Positions 33,041-42,600 of a DNA stretch of 43,556 nt are shown here, in pieces. Below the pieces are notes generated by a model that was not told the origin of the DNA, did no database searches, and saw only the letters and a list, made by a program, of their open reading frames with translations. The position numbers were made by a program, and so were the translations under genes. Within the stretch, counting starts at the first letter, position 1; every line of letters starts with the position of its first letter. Origin of the DNA: Gemmatimonadota bacterium (GTDB lineage: Bacteria > Gemmatimonadota > Gemmatimonadetes > Longimicrobiales > Gaopeijiaceae); assembly GCA_003248075.1 (NCBI GenBank), contig QJYK01000116.1, forward strand, positions 1 to 43,556. The letters are read 5' to 3'.

Positions 33041-33073
33041 GGCCGGGGGGCGAAACGCCCCTCGGCCCTTTCT
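33041..33073 (+). terminator. Intrinsic terminator after the 64-residue gene
   Basis: GGCCGGGGGGCG (33041-33052) pairs with CGCCCCTCGGCC (33056-33067) through one G-U pair and an AAA loop, followed by a run of T-rich sequence (CTTTCTTTTGTTG). This is the best Rho-independent terminator in the window. Confidence 0.85.
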
Positions 33074-33089
33074 TTTGTTGCCCGCCTGG

Positions 33090-34997
33090 TCACCCCTCGG
33101 AGGCGTCGATCTCCAGGGCTCGCGGCCCGTCCAGCGGGAGCTGGACCCGGACCTTCGCCCCACCTCGCGCGGGGGCCACCTCCAGGTCGGCGTTCCGGCC
33201 GTCCACCCTGGCGGCGCGGACCACGCCCGGGACCGTGGGCTCCAGCACGATCAGCGCGGGCGCGCGCCCGGCGGTGGGTTCGAGGCGGAAGCGGCGGGTC
33301 CGGCCCTCACGCTCGAAGTCCATCGAAAGGCGCACGTCCCCCACGCGGATCCCGTCGGCCCGGAACGTACGCAGGTGGGCCGGGAGGCGAGGCGCCAGAA
33401 CCAGCCGGGCGGAGGGCGCGTCCGGCGTGGCGCCGAGCAGCCCCGAGGCCAGCGCGGAAAGCAGCACGCCGGCCACCGGGGCCCCCGGCGGGTCGTCGCC
33501 GGGGAACGTGTCCCAGACGCCCCTCCGGTCCGGCCCGTCCAGGCCGGCGCTCAGCTCCGACCTCCAGGCCTGCCAGCCCTCGTCCACGTGATCCGTGGCC
33601 AGCAGGTCCCACGCGGCGAGCGCCCGCTCCAGGGGCCCGCTCGTCGTCGACGGTCGCACCGGTAGTCCTTCGGCTCCGGCGAGCAGTCGCTCGAGGAGCG
33701 ACCCACCCGGGCCCGGGGGCGCCTCGGCGGCTCCGATCATCGGCAGGCGCACCGCACGCGTGCGGCCTGGCGGCGCCGACGCGATCTCACGCAGCTCGTG
33801 GATCCTCGGCACCGGAACGGCATCACGCAGTGCGTCCGCGAGGGCGCGGAGTGCGAGCCGCCAGGCCGCCCACGCCGGTCCATCGGAGGCCCGTCTGACT
33901 CGCTCGAGCCGGTCCGGCCCGAGAAGGGAGGCGGCCTCCAGGGCCGGCGCCGGATCCCCGGTCACGAGGGTCAGACGCGCGGCCACCAACGCCCCTGCGG
34001 CCCCCGGATGGATCGGCTCGCCACGAGCGTGCTCCAGGTCGACGACCGGGTCTGGCCCAATCGGCCTCGTCCAGGCTGCCGCGCACGCGTCCGGGTCGCC
34101 GGTCGCCGCGGCGCCGAGCGCCGACCAGAACCAGTCGCTTCCCGTGCCCCGAAACGCCGGTGTTCTCCGGGCCCGCCGCTGGAGCGCGCCGCGCAGCCGC
34201 GCGGACGACCAGGTCACGGCGTCGTCGATGTCGCCCACGGCCGTAGCCACCCTGAGTCCCCCTCCGAAGTCCCCGACGTCATCGCGCGCGGCCCGGATCG
34301 CGTGGGCTCCCAGATGCGGCGCGGCTCGAAGGGCGGCGGCGATCGTTTCGTCGTCGCCGGCCGCGATCAGCAGCGTCAGCCCCTCGGACGCCGCGACGGT
34401 GGCCTGGACCGCCACTCCGCCCTCCCGCGCCGGCATCGCCGTCCACTCCTCGGGCTCTGGGTGCACGGCTGCCCGGACCACGCGCCCGGCTCCCGCATCC
34501 TCCACGGCCGCGGCCCACGGACCGCCCACCCGATAGCGGGCCGCGCGCGCGCCCGGGAGGAGCGTCAGCGCCAGGCGAATCGGGTCCATGGGGGGAGCAC
34601 CGGCCGGCGGACGCCACTGCACCGCCAGGAGGGGCAGCGCCGGCAGCGCGAGCGTCGTCTCGATCACGGTGCCCGCGCGACCGACGAGCTCCCGACGGAC
34701 CAGGCCCGGAGCGATCACGACGTTCGCCGCCGAACCGGCGTCCGTGGTGAGGTTGCCCGCCGCCTGCGCGCCGTCGATCACGACGCTCACGATGCCCCGC
34801 CGCTCGTCGCCGACCGCCGCGACACGGGAACCCTCCACGAGGAAGCGACGGCTCCCGGCCGCCCCGGCGCGGGCGAGGTCGGGCTGGGTGTCCCCGATCG
34901 GTCCGGGAACGGGAGGGGGCTCCCCGGTCAGGAGACCGGGGTCGGCGCGCACGCTCAGCTCAGGGTCCGATCGGGGGCCTGGGAGCGGCGAAGTCAC
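33090..34997 (-). CDS. Large protein with glycoside-hydrolase-like architecture, function unassigned
   Basis: A 635-residue cytoplasmic-looking protein (no signal). The N-terminal third is beta-rich with GSRRFLVEGSRVAAVGDERRGIVSVVIDGAQAAGNLTTDAG, the middle is helical (Ala/Arg-rich, (alpha/alpha)6 barrel-like), and the C-terminus SARLVLAPRLPAHLRTFRADGIRVGDVRLSMDF resembles the last beta domain of GH15/GH65/GH95-type enzymes. I see no convincing catalytic Asp/Glu pair. The GTG at 34997 has AAGG upstream and overlaps the M16 gene by 38 nt; a second GTG at 34952 lies 8 nt after the M16 stop. It is the last gene of an ATPase-peptidase-glycosidase-like operon. Confidence 0.65.
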   Translation of the reverse strand: MTSPLPGPRSDPELSVRADPGLLTGEPPPVPGPIGDTQPDLARAGAAGSRRFLVEGSRVAAVGDERRGIVSVVIDGAQAAGNLTTDAGSAANVVIAPGLVRRELVGRAGTVIETTLALPALPLLAVQWRPPAGAPPMDPIRLALTLLPGARAARYRVGGPWAAAVEDAGAGRVVRAAVHPEPEEWTAMPAREGGVAVQATVAASEGLTLLIAAGDDETIAAALRAAPHLGAHAIRAARDDVGDFGGGLRVATAVGDIDDAVTWSSARLRGALQRRARRTPAFRGTGSDWFWSALGAAATGDPDACAAAWTRPIGPDPVVDLEHARGEPIHPGAAGALVAARLTLVTGDPAPALEAASLLGPDRLERVRRASDGPAWAAWRLALRALADALRDAVPVPRIHELREIASAPPGRTRAVRLPMIGAAEAPPGPGGSLLERLLAGAEGLPVRPSTTSGPLERALAAWDLLATDHVDEGWQAWRSELSAGLDGPDRRGVWDTFPGDDPPGAPVAGVLLSALASGLLGATPDAPSARLVLAPRLPAHLRTFRADGIRVGDVRLSMDFEREGRTRRFRLEPTAGRAPALIVLEPTVPGVVRAARVDGRNADLEVAPARGGAKVRVQLPLDGPRALEIDASEG

Positions 34998-37728
34998 CCG
35001 CCTTCACGATCGTCATCTTCGACACGTCGAGCCGACGGCGCATGGCGTCGTTCACCTCGGCCGTCGTCACCGCGCGCACGCGCGCCTCGAACACGGCGTC
35101 GAACTGGAAGGTACGATCGAAGTAGACCTTCGACGCGAGCTGCGAGGCCAGGGAGCCGTCCTGCGAGCGGCCGAGCTGGAGCGACTCCAGGTAACCCTGT
35201 TTCGCGGTCTCCACCTCCTCGTCGGTGAGGCCGTCCGCGAGGACCTTGGCCATCTCGTCGCGGAAGAGCTGCTCGACGGCTTCGGCGTTCTCGGGCGCGA
35301 AGATCGCGTAGGCCAGGAACTGGCCGACCGGGTCGATCGGGTGCGCGCCGATCGATCCCGCCACGCCGTACGAGAGCCCGGCCTCCACCCGGATGCGGCG
35401 GGCGAGACGCGAGTTCAGGGGGCCACCCCCCAGCGCGTATCCGGCCAGGACCAGCGCCGGGTAATCCGGGTCGGTGTCCGTCAGCTCCAGATTCTGCTGG
35501 GCGATCAGGATCGCATTGGCCTTGTCCGGTGTCTCGATCGTGATGAGCTCGGGCTCGGGGCTCTCGAACGGCTCCGGGATGCGCGCGAAGGCGTGCGGGC
35601 TCTCCCAATCTCCGAAGGCCTCCTCCAGAACAGGCCGGATCTCGGCGGGGTCGAAGTCTCCCACGACCACCAGGTTCCCGGACTGCGGTCCGTAGAAGTC
35701 CTCGTAGAAGCCGATCGCGTCGCTGAGCGAGGCTCCCTGGAGCGTGCTGATCGCCTCGTCCAGCGTGCTCGTGCGCGACGGATGCCCGTCCGGCCAGGGC
35801 TCCATGTGCCGCGCCAGCGCCACCTGGGCCAGCGCGATCGGATCCGAGCGCTGCTCCTCGAGGCCCGCGAGCTGCTGCTCCTTGAGCACCCGGAACTCGG
35901 CCTCCGGGAACGAGGGCTCCCTCAAGATCTCGGCAGCGAGCCGGATCACCTCCGGGAGGCTCTCCCGGACGGTGGTGAATTGTCCGGTCCCGATCGTCGC
36001 ATCACCGCCGATTCCACCGGAGGCCTTGAGCCGATCGAGCTCGTCCTGGATCTCCTGACGGGTCCGGTTCGCCGTGCCGCGCATCAGCATGCTTCCCGCC
36101 ATGTCTCCGGAGCCGACGCGACCGCGCAGAGACGCCTCGTCGCCGAAGTGGAGCCGCACCCTGAAGACCACCGCGTCCCCCCGCGTCTCCTTGGGGAGCA
36201 GCGCCACCTTCATGCCGTTCGAGAGCGCGAACCGGATCGTACGCGCGTCCACGTTCTCCGGGCTGGGATCGAACGCCTCGCCGGCGGCCACGGCTTCCCT
36301 GCCGACGTAGCCCTCGACCATCGCCGTGATGTCCGGTGCCTCGGGGATCTCGGCGCGCTCGGGCCGGTCCGTGGGCCGGAAGAGCCCCACGGTGCGGTTG
36401 TCGGGCTTGAGATAGGCCTGGGCCACCCGGTTCACGTCGTCCGACGTGACCGCCTCGATGCGGTCGCGGTCGAGGAAGAGCAGACGCCAGTCGCCCATCG
36501 AGGCCCACTCGGACAGCTGGAGCGCGATCCCGGCCGAGTTGGCGAACGAAAGCTCGATCTGCTTGAGCATCGCGGCTTTGGCGCGCGCGACCTCTTCGCC
36601 TGTGATGGGACTCTGGAGCACGCCCTCGACGGTCTCGTTCATCACGCGCCACGCGGCGTCCAGGTCGTCCCCGCGACGGACCTCCGCGAAGGTCAGCAGA
36701 GGGCCCGCTTCCTTGAGCTGCTGCGCGAAGGCTGCGGTCTGCGTGGCGAGGTTTGCTTCCACGAGCGCCTTGTACAGACGACCCGACGGAGTGTCGCCCA
36801 GCGCGAAGGCGAGCACCTGGATCGCGGGGAAGTCCGGGTGCGAGCCGGGCGGGACGTGGTACGAGGTCATCACGTACTGCAGGTCGCCCACGCGTCGGAG
36901 CGTGACCATGCGCTCGCCGTCCTGCGTGGGCTCGCGGGTATACGTGGGGTAGAGGATGTTCGGCCCTTCCCGGGCCGGGCGCGGGATGGAGCCGAAGCGG
37001 TCCACGATGAGATCTAAGGCCGTATCTCCGTCGAAGTTGCCCGCCACGACCAGCACGGCGTTGTCGGGTTGGTAGTACTTCCGGTAGAACGCCTGCAGCC
37101 GCTCGATGGGAACGTTCTCCACGTCCGAGCGGGCGCCGATTGTGCTGTTGGCATAGTTGTGCCAGAGGTACTGGGTAGCGAGCACGCGCTCGAACAGGAT
37201 GCCGAGCGGGTTGTTCTCTCCCGCCTCCATCTCGTTGCGCACGACGGTCATCTCGGCGTCGAGATCCGTCTTCGCGATGAACGAGTTCACCATGCGATCC
37301 GCCTCGAGGTCGAGCGCCCACTCGAGATTGCCCTCCTCCGCGGGAAAGATCTCGTAGTAGTTCGTGCGATCCAGCGAGGTCGTCCCGTTCGGCTGCGCTC
37401 CGCGCTCGGTGAGCTCCTTCATGATGTCGGTGTGTGAAGGCGTGCCCTTGAAGACCAGGTGCTCGAGCAGATGGGCCATGCCGGTCTCGCCGTACCCTTC
37501 GTGTCGACTCCCGACCAGATACGTGATGTTGACCGTGATCTGCGGCTTGGACGGGTCGGGGAACAAGAGCACGCGCAGCCCGTTGTCGAGCCGGTACTCG
37601 GTGATGCCCTCCACCGACGCGACCGGGTCCGGCCGTGCCTGGGCCTCGGCCGCCGAGGACAGGACGGCGGGAGCCAGCAGGCTGGCCAGGCCGAGAACCG
37701 CGCGGGCTCCTGCGGAGTGTCGGGACAT
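34960..37728 (-). CDS. M16 (insulinase/pitrilysin) zinc metalloprotease, exported
   Basis: A 922-residue double M16 protein. Signal peptide MSRHSAGARAVLGLASLLAPAVLSSAAEAQA (1-31). The inverted zinc motif HLLEH is at 86-90, and E166 in VVRNEMEAGENNP is the third ligand, the usual spacing. The second half (from about residue 470, DARTIRFALSNGMKVALLPKE) is the inactive M16 copy that closes the clamshell. M16 proteases degrade small peptides, including signal peptides, in the periplasm. Length and order match the bacterial two-domain family. It lies 42 nt after the PF09818 ATPase gene and overlaps the downstream glycosidase-like gene. Confidence 0.93.
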   Translation of the reverse strand: MSRHSAGARAVLGLASLLAPAVLSSAAEAQARPDPVASVEGITEYRLDNGLRVLLFPDPSKPQITVNITYLVGSRHEGYGETGMAHLLEHLVFKGTPSHTDIMKELTERGAQPNGTTSLDRTNYYEIFPAEEGNLEWALDLEADRMVNSFIAKTDLDAEMTVVRNEMEAGENNPLGILFERVLATQYLWHNYANSTIGARSDVENVPIERLQAFYRKYYQPDNAVLVVAGNFDGDTALDLIVDRFGSIPRPAREGPNILYPTYTREPTQDGERMVTLRRVGDLQYVMTSYHVPPGSHPDFPAIQVLAFALGDTPSGRLYKALVEANLATQTAAFAQQLKEAGPLLTFAEVRRGDDLDAAWRVMNETVEGVLQSPITGEEVARAKAAMLKQIELSFANSAGIALQLSEWASMGDWRLLFLDRDRIEAVTSDDVNRVAQAYLKPDNRTVGLFRPTDRPERAEIPEAPDITAMVEGYVGREAVAAGEAFDPSPENVDARTIRFALSNGMKVALLPKETRGDAVVFRVRLHFGDEASLRGRVGSGDMAGSMLMRGTANRTRQEIQDELDRLKASGGIGGDATIGTGQFTTVRESLPEVIRLAAEILREPSFPEAEFRVLKEQQLAGLEEQRSDPIALAQVALARHMEPWPDGHPSRTSTLDEAISTLQGASLSDAIGFYEDFYGPQSGNLVVVGDFDPAEIRPVLEEAFGDWESPHAFARIPEPFESPEPELITIETPDKANAILIAQQNLELTDTDPDYPALVLAGYALGGGPLNSRLARRIRVEAGLSYGVAGSIGAHPIDPVGQFLAYAIFAPENAEAVEQLFRDEMAKVLADGLTDEEVETAKQGYLESLQLGRSQDGSLASQLASKVYFDRTFQFDAVFEARVRAVTTAEVNDAMRRRLDVSKMTIVKAGDFAAPRPPIGP

Positions 37729-37770
37729 CGGATCGCTCCTGAGACGTTCGGCGGTGGACGCGCCTTTCGG

Positions 37771-39483
37771 TCAGACTACACGGAGCGAGCGCAATCGGTT
37801 CAGGGCGGCGGCGAGCTCGTGCCGGCGAAAGCCCGCGAGATCGCCGACCTTGCGGTCATCGAGCCCGTCCAGTCCACGCGCCGCGATGACCGCCTCTACC
37901 CGGTCGAGCGCGTCGCCGAGCGCCACCGGGCCCGCGCCGAGCTCCTGGGCGACCAGGGCGAGGGCCCTGCCGATCGCGCGGATCTGCGCCGGCGACGCGA
38001 GCTGCTCCACGGCAGCGAGGTCGATCCGCTCGGGCCCGAGCAGCAGCGTGCGTGCGTCGGGTACCTTCACGAGGACCTGTCGACGTCCCTTGCCCGGATC
38101 GATGGACGTCGGGTCGATGCGCCTGGGAGAGGGTCTGGCCAGGGGTGCGGTGGTCTCGGGCGCCCGACCGGTGGGATGCTTGGTGGCCACCTCGCGGGCC
38201 CGGCTGGTGACTTCGTCGGGGAGGTAGTCCCGCATTCGGACGACCGTGTCGGCGACGTCCAGGTAGTCCCCGCTGCCCCCGACCACGAGCACGGTGCTCA
38301 CGCCGAGCGCCGACAGCTCGCCGACTCGATCGATGAAGGGTGTGATCGGCTCTCCGACCTTCGGAACGAGCGCCTGCATGCGCCGGTCCCGGATCATGAA
38401 GTTCGTCGCGGATGTGTCCTCGTCGATCAGGAGCGTGGTCGCTCCCGCCTCCAGCGCCTCGACGATGGCAGCGGCCTGGCTGGTGGAGCCCGAGGCGTTG
38501 GGTGTGGAGAAGGCGTGCGTGTCGCGACCGAGTGGCAGTCCGTCGATGAAGGGTGAGATGTCCACGCCGGCCACGAAGCGTCCGTCCTCGGCGCGCACCT
38601 TCACCGCGTCGGCCACCGCCACGACCCGCTCACGCCCGTCGCCGGGGACGTGGTTCCACACGCCTCGCTCGAGTGCACGCAGGAACGTGCTCTTGCCATG
38701 GAAGCCGCCCCCGACGATCAGCGTGACGCCCGTCGGGATGCCCATGCCCGATACCCGCCCGGCGTGGGGGAGCGTGACCTCTACGTGCAGCGACGGGGGC
38801 GAGCGGAACGGGACCACGTCCGGGTCGTCCAGCGGACGGTCGTCGACGCCCGAGCGTCGTGGGAGTCGTGCGCCGTCGGCCACGAAGGCCACGAGGCCGA
38901 GGGGCCGCAGCGCAGCGCGAAGGGACTCGGCGTCCTCGTTGGTGTCGGCGTGGAGGCGGAGCGCCGCGGGGTCGTGCGCGGCATGCGACAGCGTGCGATC
39001 GACCAGCTCGGGAAGCACCTCCAGCAGAAGAAGCCGCGCGGCGTCCGCCATGACGCGACGGCCTCGGGCGGGGAGGCCTACCGCGAAGCGGGCCTCGACG
39101 GTGCCGTCGGCCGCGAGGCGGACGGCGGTCTGCTCCAGGATCTCCTGGCCGGGCGTCTCGATGTGGATCTCACCGCCGTGTCCCGTGCCCACCCTGTGGC
39201 TCGCGGCGCGGGCTGCGAGACCGAAGGCACGGGCCAGGTACGCCGATGCTCCGAGCTCGCGGGCACCAGCCCGGCAGAGGTCTGGCGGGAAGCGGGCGTG
39301 ATGGGCATCGACGAGCACCCGGACGCGGCTCGGAGAGGCGAAGGGATCTCCCTGGACGTGGTCCAGGTGCAGGACGAACGTCGGGAACGTCCAGGGCCCC
39401 GCGAGATCGCGGTACGCCTTGTAACCCCTTCCGTCGATGCGCCGCAGCGTCCGCCCCAGCTCTTCGCGGTCTCTGGCTTCCAT
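37771..39483 (-). CDS. ABC-class ATPase (PF09818 family)
   Basis: A 570-residue soluble ATPase with no transmembrane segment. It shows IDGRGYKAYRDLAG and LDHVQGDPFASPSRVRV (conserved N-terminal family marks), a P-loop GGGFHGKST (about 258-266), an ABC signature-like ASGSTSQAA and a Walker B with an unusual acidic run, LIDEDTSATNF (about 352-362). This matches the 'predicted ATPase of the ABC class' family, which contains trypanosome MRB1590 (RNA editing) and many bacterial members of unknown function. RNA or nucleic-acid handling is suggested by the eukaryotic relative, not shown here. The ATG at 39483 is chosen because homology starts just after it; ATG 39534 is an alternative. Confidence 0.85.
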   Translation of the reverse strand: MEARDREELGRTLRRIDGRGYKAYRDLAGPWTFPTFVLHLDHVQGDPFASPSRVRVLVDAHHARFPPDLCRAGARELGASAYLARAFGLAARAASHRVGTGHGGEIHIETPGQEILEQTAVRLAADGTVEARFAVGLPARGRRVMADAARLLLLEVLPELVDRTLSHAAHDPAALRLHADTNEDAESLRAALRPLGLVAFVADGARLPRRSGVDDRPLDDPDVVPFRSPPSLHVEVTLPHAGRVSGMGIPTGVTLIVGGGFHGKSTFLRALERGVWNHVPGDGRERVVAVADAVKVRAEDGRFVAGVDISPFIDGLPLGRDTHAFSTPNASGSTSQAAAIVEALEAGATTLLIDEDTSATNFMIRDRRMQALVPKVGEPITPFIDRVGELSALGVSTVLVVGGSGDYLDVADTVVRMRDYLPDEVTSRAREVATKHPTGRAPETTAPLARPSPRRIDPTSIDPGKGRRQVLVKVPDARTLLLGPERIDLAAVEQLASPAQIRAIGRALALVAQELGAGPVALGDALDRVEAVIAARGLDGLDDRKVGDLAGFRRHELAAALNRLRSLRVV

Positions 39484-39602
39484 CCCGATCGATCCCGTCC
39501 GGCGCCGGGCCGGGCGTCGCGCCGACCCGGCCATGATGTCATCTTTGGTCGCGCTCCTCCGCTCTCCCACGACCATCTCGGGGCTGGCCCCCGACCGCAA
39601 CC

Positions 39603-40394
39603 ATGGCCGACTCCGCCGACCCGGTTCTCGTGCGTCGAGAGGGACCTGTCCTCCTCCTGACGCTGAACCGACCGGACCGGCTCAACGCCGTGTCCCTCCC
39701 CATGTACGAGATGCTGTCGGCGCGACTCGCCGACGGCGCGGACGACCCGAGCGTGCGCTGCATCGTCCTCACCGGCGCGGGACGCGCCTTCTGCGTGGGT
39801 GCCGACCTGAAGAGCCACGGCGAGGGTCCACCCTCCGGCGACGAGCGGCGCCGGTACGTACGGACCGCACAGCGGGTGAACTACCGCATCCAGAGTGGGC
39901 CCAAGCCGGTGGTGGCCGCCGTGAACGGACACGCGATCGGCGGGGGATTGGAGATCGCGCTGAGCTCGGACTTCATGATCGTCGCGGAGGACGCCAAGCT
40001 GCGCTTTCCTGAGATTTCCCTCGGCACCTTCGTGGGAGGGGGGACCGTGTACACCCTCGCGGAGCGCGTCGGAACGCTCAAGGCGCGTGAGCTGATCTAC
40101 CTGGGCGACTTCTTCCTCGGTCGCGAAGCCGCGGACATGGGGGTGGCGTACCGGGCGGTCCCCGCCGACGAGGCGCTACCGGCAGCCATGGACCTGGCCC
40201 GGCGCCTGGCGGAGAAGGCGCCCATTCCGCTGGCCTGGGCCAAGCGCCTGATCGGGCCCGCGGGCTCCATGACGAGACAGAAGGCGCTTCGCCTCGAGGC
40301 GCGGGCGCTGGAGCGTATCTTCGGCACCCGGGATTGGCAGGAGGGCGTCGAGGCGTACCACGAGAAGCGTCCGCCCCGGTACCGCGGTGAGTGA
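39603..40394 (+). CDS. Enoyl-CoA hydratase/isomerase family protein (crotonase)
   Basis: A 263-residue crotonase. The oxyanion hole residues lie in AFCVGADLK and HAIGGGLEIALSSDF. The two catalytic Glu of enoyl-CoA hydratase are present, E117 (GGGLE) and E137 (FPEISLG), so true hydratase activity is likely. It acts on acyl-CoA thioesters in beta-oxidation or amino-acid degradation. ATG start; the stop overlaps the start of the acyl-CoA synthetase by 8 nt, so both are one translational unit. Confidence 0.9.
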   Translation: MADSADPVLVRREGPVLLLTLNRPDRLNAVSLPMYEMLSARLADGADDPSVRCIVLTGAGRAFCVGADLKSHGEGPPSGDERRRYVRTAQRVNYRIQSGPKPVVAAVNGHAIGGGLEIALSSDFMIVAEDAKLRFPEISLGTFVGGGTVYTLAERVGTLKARELIYLGDFFLGREAADMGVAYRAVPADEALPAAMDLARRLAEKAPIPLAWAKRLIGPAGSMTRQKALRLEARALERIFGTRDWQEGVEAYHEKRPPRYRGE

Positions 40395-42600
40395 GGGCAC
40401 GCCGCCTCCGGGTCACCCGTTGGACCCCGTCCTCGCGCCCCGGTCGGTGGCCGTAGTGGGGGCCTCGAGCGACCCCAGGAAGAGGGGCTTCCAGGTCCTG
40501 CGTGCGCTGCAGGAGTCGGGCTTCGGCGGCGCCGTCTACCCCGTGAACCCGAAGCGCGGCACGATCCTCGGCCTCACCGTCCACGAATCGGTCGACTCGC
40601 TCCCGGAGGCTCCGGATCTGGCGCTGATCTGCACCCCGGCGGATACCGTGCCCCAGGCGGTCGACGCGTGCGGCAGGAAGGGCATCCGGGGCGCGGTCGT
40701 GCTCGCGGTGGGCTTCCGTGAGTCCGGCGAGGAGGGCGCGGACCTCGAGCGACGGCTTCTCGCTGCGGCCCGCGCCCACGGGATCCGTGTCGTCGGACCT
40801 AACACCTCGGGCATCCTCAATCTCCCGCTCGGGCTGAACCTGATCGGGGCCCGGGGGGTGCGCACCGGCACCATCTCGCTGCTGGTGCAGTCGGGGAACA
40901 TGGCCCTCGCCCTCATGAACGAGGTGACCGCCCGCTCCCGGGAGGGGATCGCCCTGTGCGTCGGCGTGGGCAACGAGCTCGATCTCGGATTCCACGAATA
41001 CCTCGACTTCCTGGCCCGCCACGAGGGTACCCGCGCCGTGGTGTGCTACGTCGAGGGCTTACGGGACGCTCGGGCCTTCCTCCACGTGGCGGCGCGCACC
41101 ACGAGGACGAAGCCGGTGCTCGTCATCAAGGGCGCGCGCTCCGCGACCGGCCAGGCGGCCGCGCGCTCGCACACGGGTGCCGTCTCCGGCGAGTACGACC
41201 GACTTCGCGCCGGCCTCCGTCAGGCCGATGTGGTGGAGGTGACGCGCACGGACGAGCTCCTGCACCTGGCCGAGACCCTGGCCACTCAGCCTCCGGTCCG
41301 GGGAAGGGCGGGAATCGCCGTGCTCTCCGACGGCGGGGGCCAGGGAACGCTCGCCGCCGACGCGCTCTCGGAGATGGGCGTGCCGATGGCCCGCCTTTGC
41401 GACGATACGCGCGAGGCGCTGCGCATCCTCCTGGGTCGGGCCGCCGCAGTGACCAACCCGGTAGACCTGGCCGGCGCCGCCGACGCGAATCCGGAGGTGT
41501 TCGGGAAGGCCCTCGAGCTGCTCGCCGCCGACCCGGCGGTGGGCGGGGTGATGCTGGTGGGACTGTTCGGCGGTTATGGCATCCGCTTCGCCGACGAGCT
41601 GACGGCCGCGGAGGAGCACGCCGCCGCGCTCATGGCGGACACGATGCGCACCGTAGCCAAGCCGCTCGTGGTGCATTCCATGTACGCATCCCACCGGAGC
41701 GCACCCCTCCGTCTTCTCGGCGACGCGGGCGTGCCGGTGATCGAGTCGTTGGACGTGGCGTGCCGGTGTATCGGGGAGACGTGGATCAGGGGAGAGGTGC
41801 TGTCGAGACCGGGTTGGAAGCCCGCGCTGGAGAGGCACCTGGCTACGCCGGGCGCCGGCCGGCGACTGGGGACCCTCACGCCCCACGAGGCCGTGGCGCG
41901 GGCCCGATCCGCGGGGCGAGACATGCTCACGGAGCCCGAAGCGCGAGCCCTGCTCCGCGACGTCGGAATGCCGTTTCCTCCCTCCGCACTGTGCGTCAGC
42001 GCGCAGGAGGCGGCCGCGGCAGTGGCGGGCATGCGAACCGCCGTTGCGATGAAGGTGGTGTCACCCAAGATCCCCCATAAGACGGACGCGGGGGGCGTGG
42101 CGCTCGGCATCTGCTCGCCGGAGGAGGCGGCCGAGGCCTTCGCGTCGATCGAGGCCCGCGCGGCGGCCTTCCTGGAGTCGTCCGGGCTCCCGCCGGGGAT
42201 CGACGGCGTGCTGGTCTCGCCGATGCTCGCCACGCCGCTGGCGGAGCTGCTCCTGGGTGCCCACCGGGACCCCCAGGTCGGTCCGGTCCTCACCCTCGGG
42301 GCCGGCGGTATCTGGGTGGAGGTCTTGAGGGACGTGACGCACCGGGTCCTTCCGGTGGACGACGACGAGGTCCTATCGATGCTCGGAGAGCTCCGCACCT
42401 ATGGGCTTCTCGCTGGGGCGCGTGGCCGGGAGGCGGCCGACCTCGCGGCGGTGGTCGCGGCGGCGCGCGCAGTCGGCACCTGCATCCTGGAGCACGACGA
42501 GGTCTCCGAGGTCGAGGTCAACCCGCTGTTCGTGTACGCGCTCGGCGTCGAGGCAGTCGACGCCCGCATCGGTCTCGCGACCGAGGGATGGTCGGCATGA
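40387..42600 (+). CDS. ADP-forming acetate/acyl-CoA synthetase, fused alpha-beta chains
   Basis: A 737-residue NDP-forming acyl-CoA synthetase that interconverts acyl-CoA + ADP + Pi and free acid + ATP + CoA. The CoA-binding Rossmann domain starts LAPRSVAVVGASSDPRKRGF (about 16-35). The ligase-CoA domain has the phosphorylated His H262 in ARSHTGAVSGEYD. The ATP-grasp beta part has KVVSPKIPHKTDAGGVALG with H564. All parts are in one chain, as in many bacteria. The upstream crotonase makes a degradative route with ATP recovery plausible. GTG start inside the crotonase end; the stop overlaps the next gene by ATGA. Confidence 0.9.
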   Translation: MSEGTPPPGHPLDPVLAPRSVAVVGASSDPRKRGFQVLRALQESGFGGAVYPVNPKRGTILGLTVHESVDSLPEAPDLALICTPADTVPQAVDACGRKGIRGAVVLAVGFRESGEEGADLERRLLAAARAHGIRVVGPNTSGILNLPLGLNLIGARGVRTGTISLLVQSGNMALALMNEVTARSREGIALCVGVGNELDLGFHEYLDFLARHEGTRAVVCYVEGLRDARAFLHVAARTTRTKPVLVIKGARSATGQAAARSHTGAVSGEYDRLRAGLRQADVVEVTRTDELLHLAETLATQPPVRGRAGIAVLSDGGGQGTLAADALSEMGVPMARLCDDTREALRILLGRAAAVTNPVDLAGAADANPEVFGKALELLAADPAVGGVMLVGLFGGYGIRFADELTAAEEHAAALMADTMRTVAKPLVVHSMYASHRSAPLRLLGDAGVPVIESLDVACRCIGETWIRGEVLSRPGWKPALERHLATPGAGRRLGTLTPHEAVARARSAGRDMLTEPEARALLRDVGMPFPPSALCVSAQEAAAAVAGMRTAVAMKVVSPKIPHKTDAGGVALGICSPEEAAEAFASIEARAAAFLESSGLPPGIDGVLVSPMLATPLAELLLGAHRDPQVGPVLTLGAGGIWVEVLRDVTHRVLPVDDDEVLSMLGELRTYGLLAGARGREAADLAAVVAAARAVGTCILEHDEVSEVEVNPLFVYALGVEAVDARIGLATEGWSA

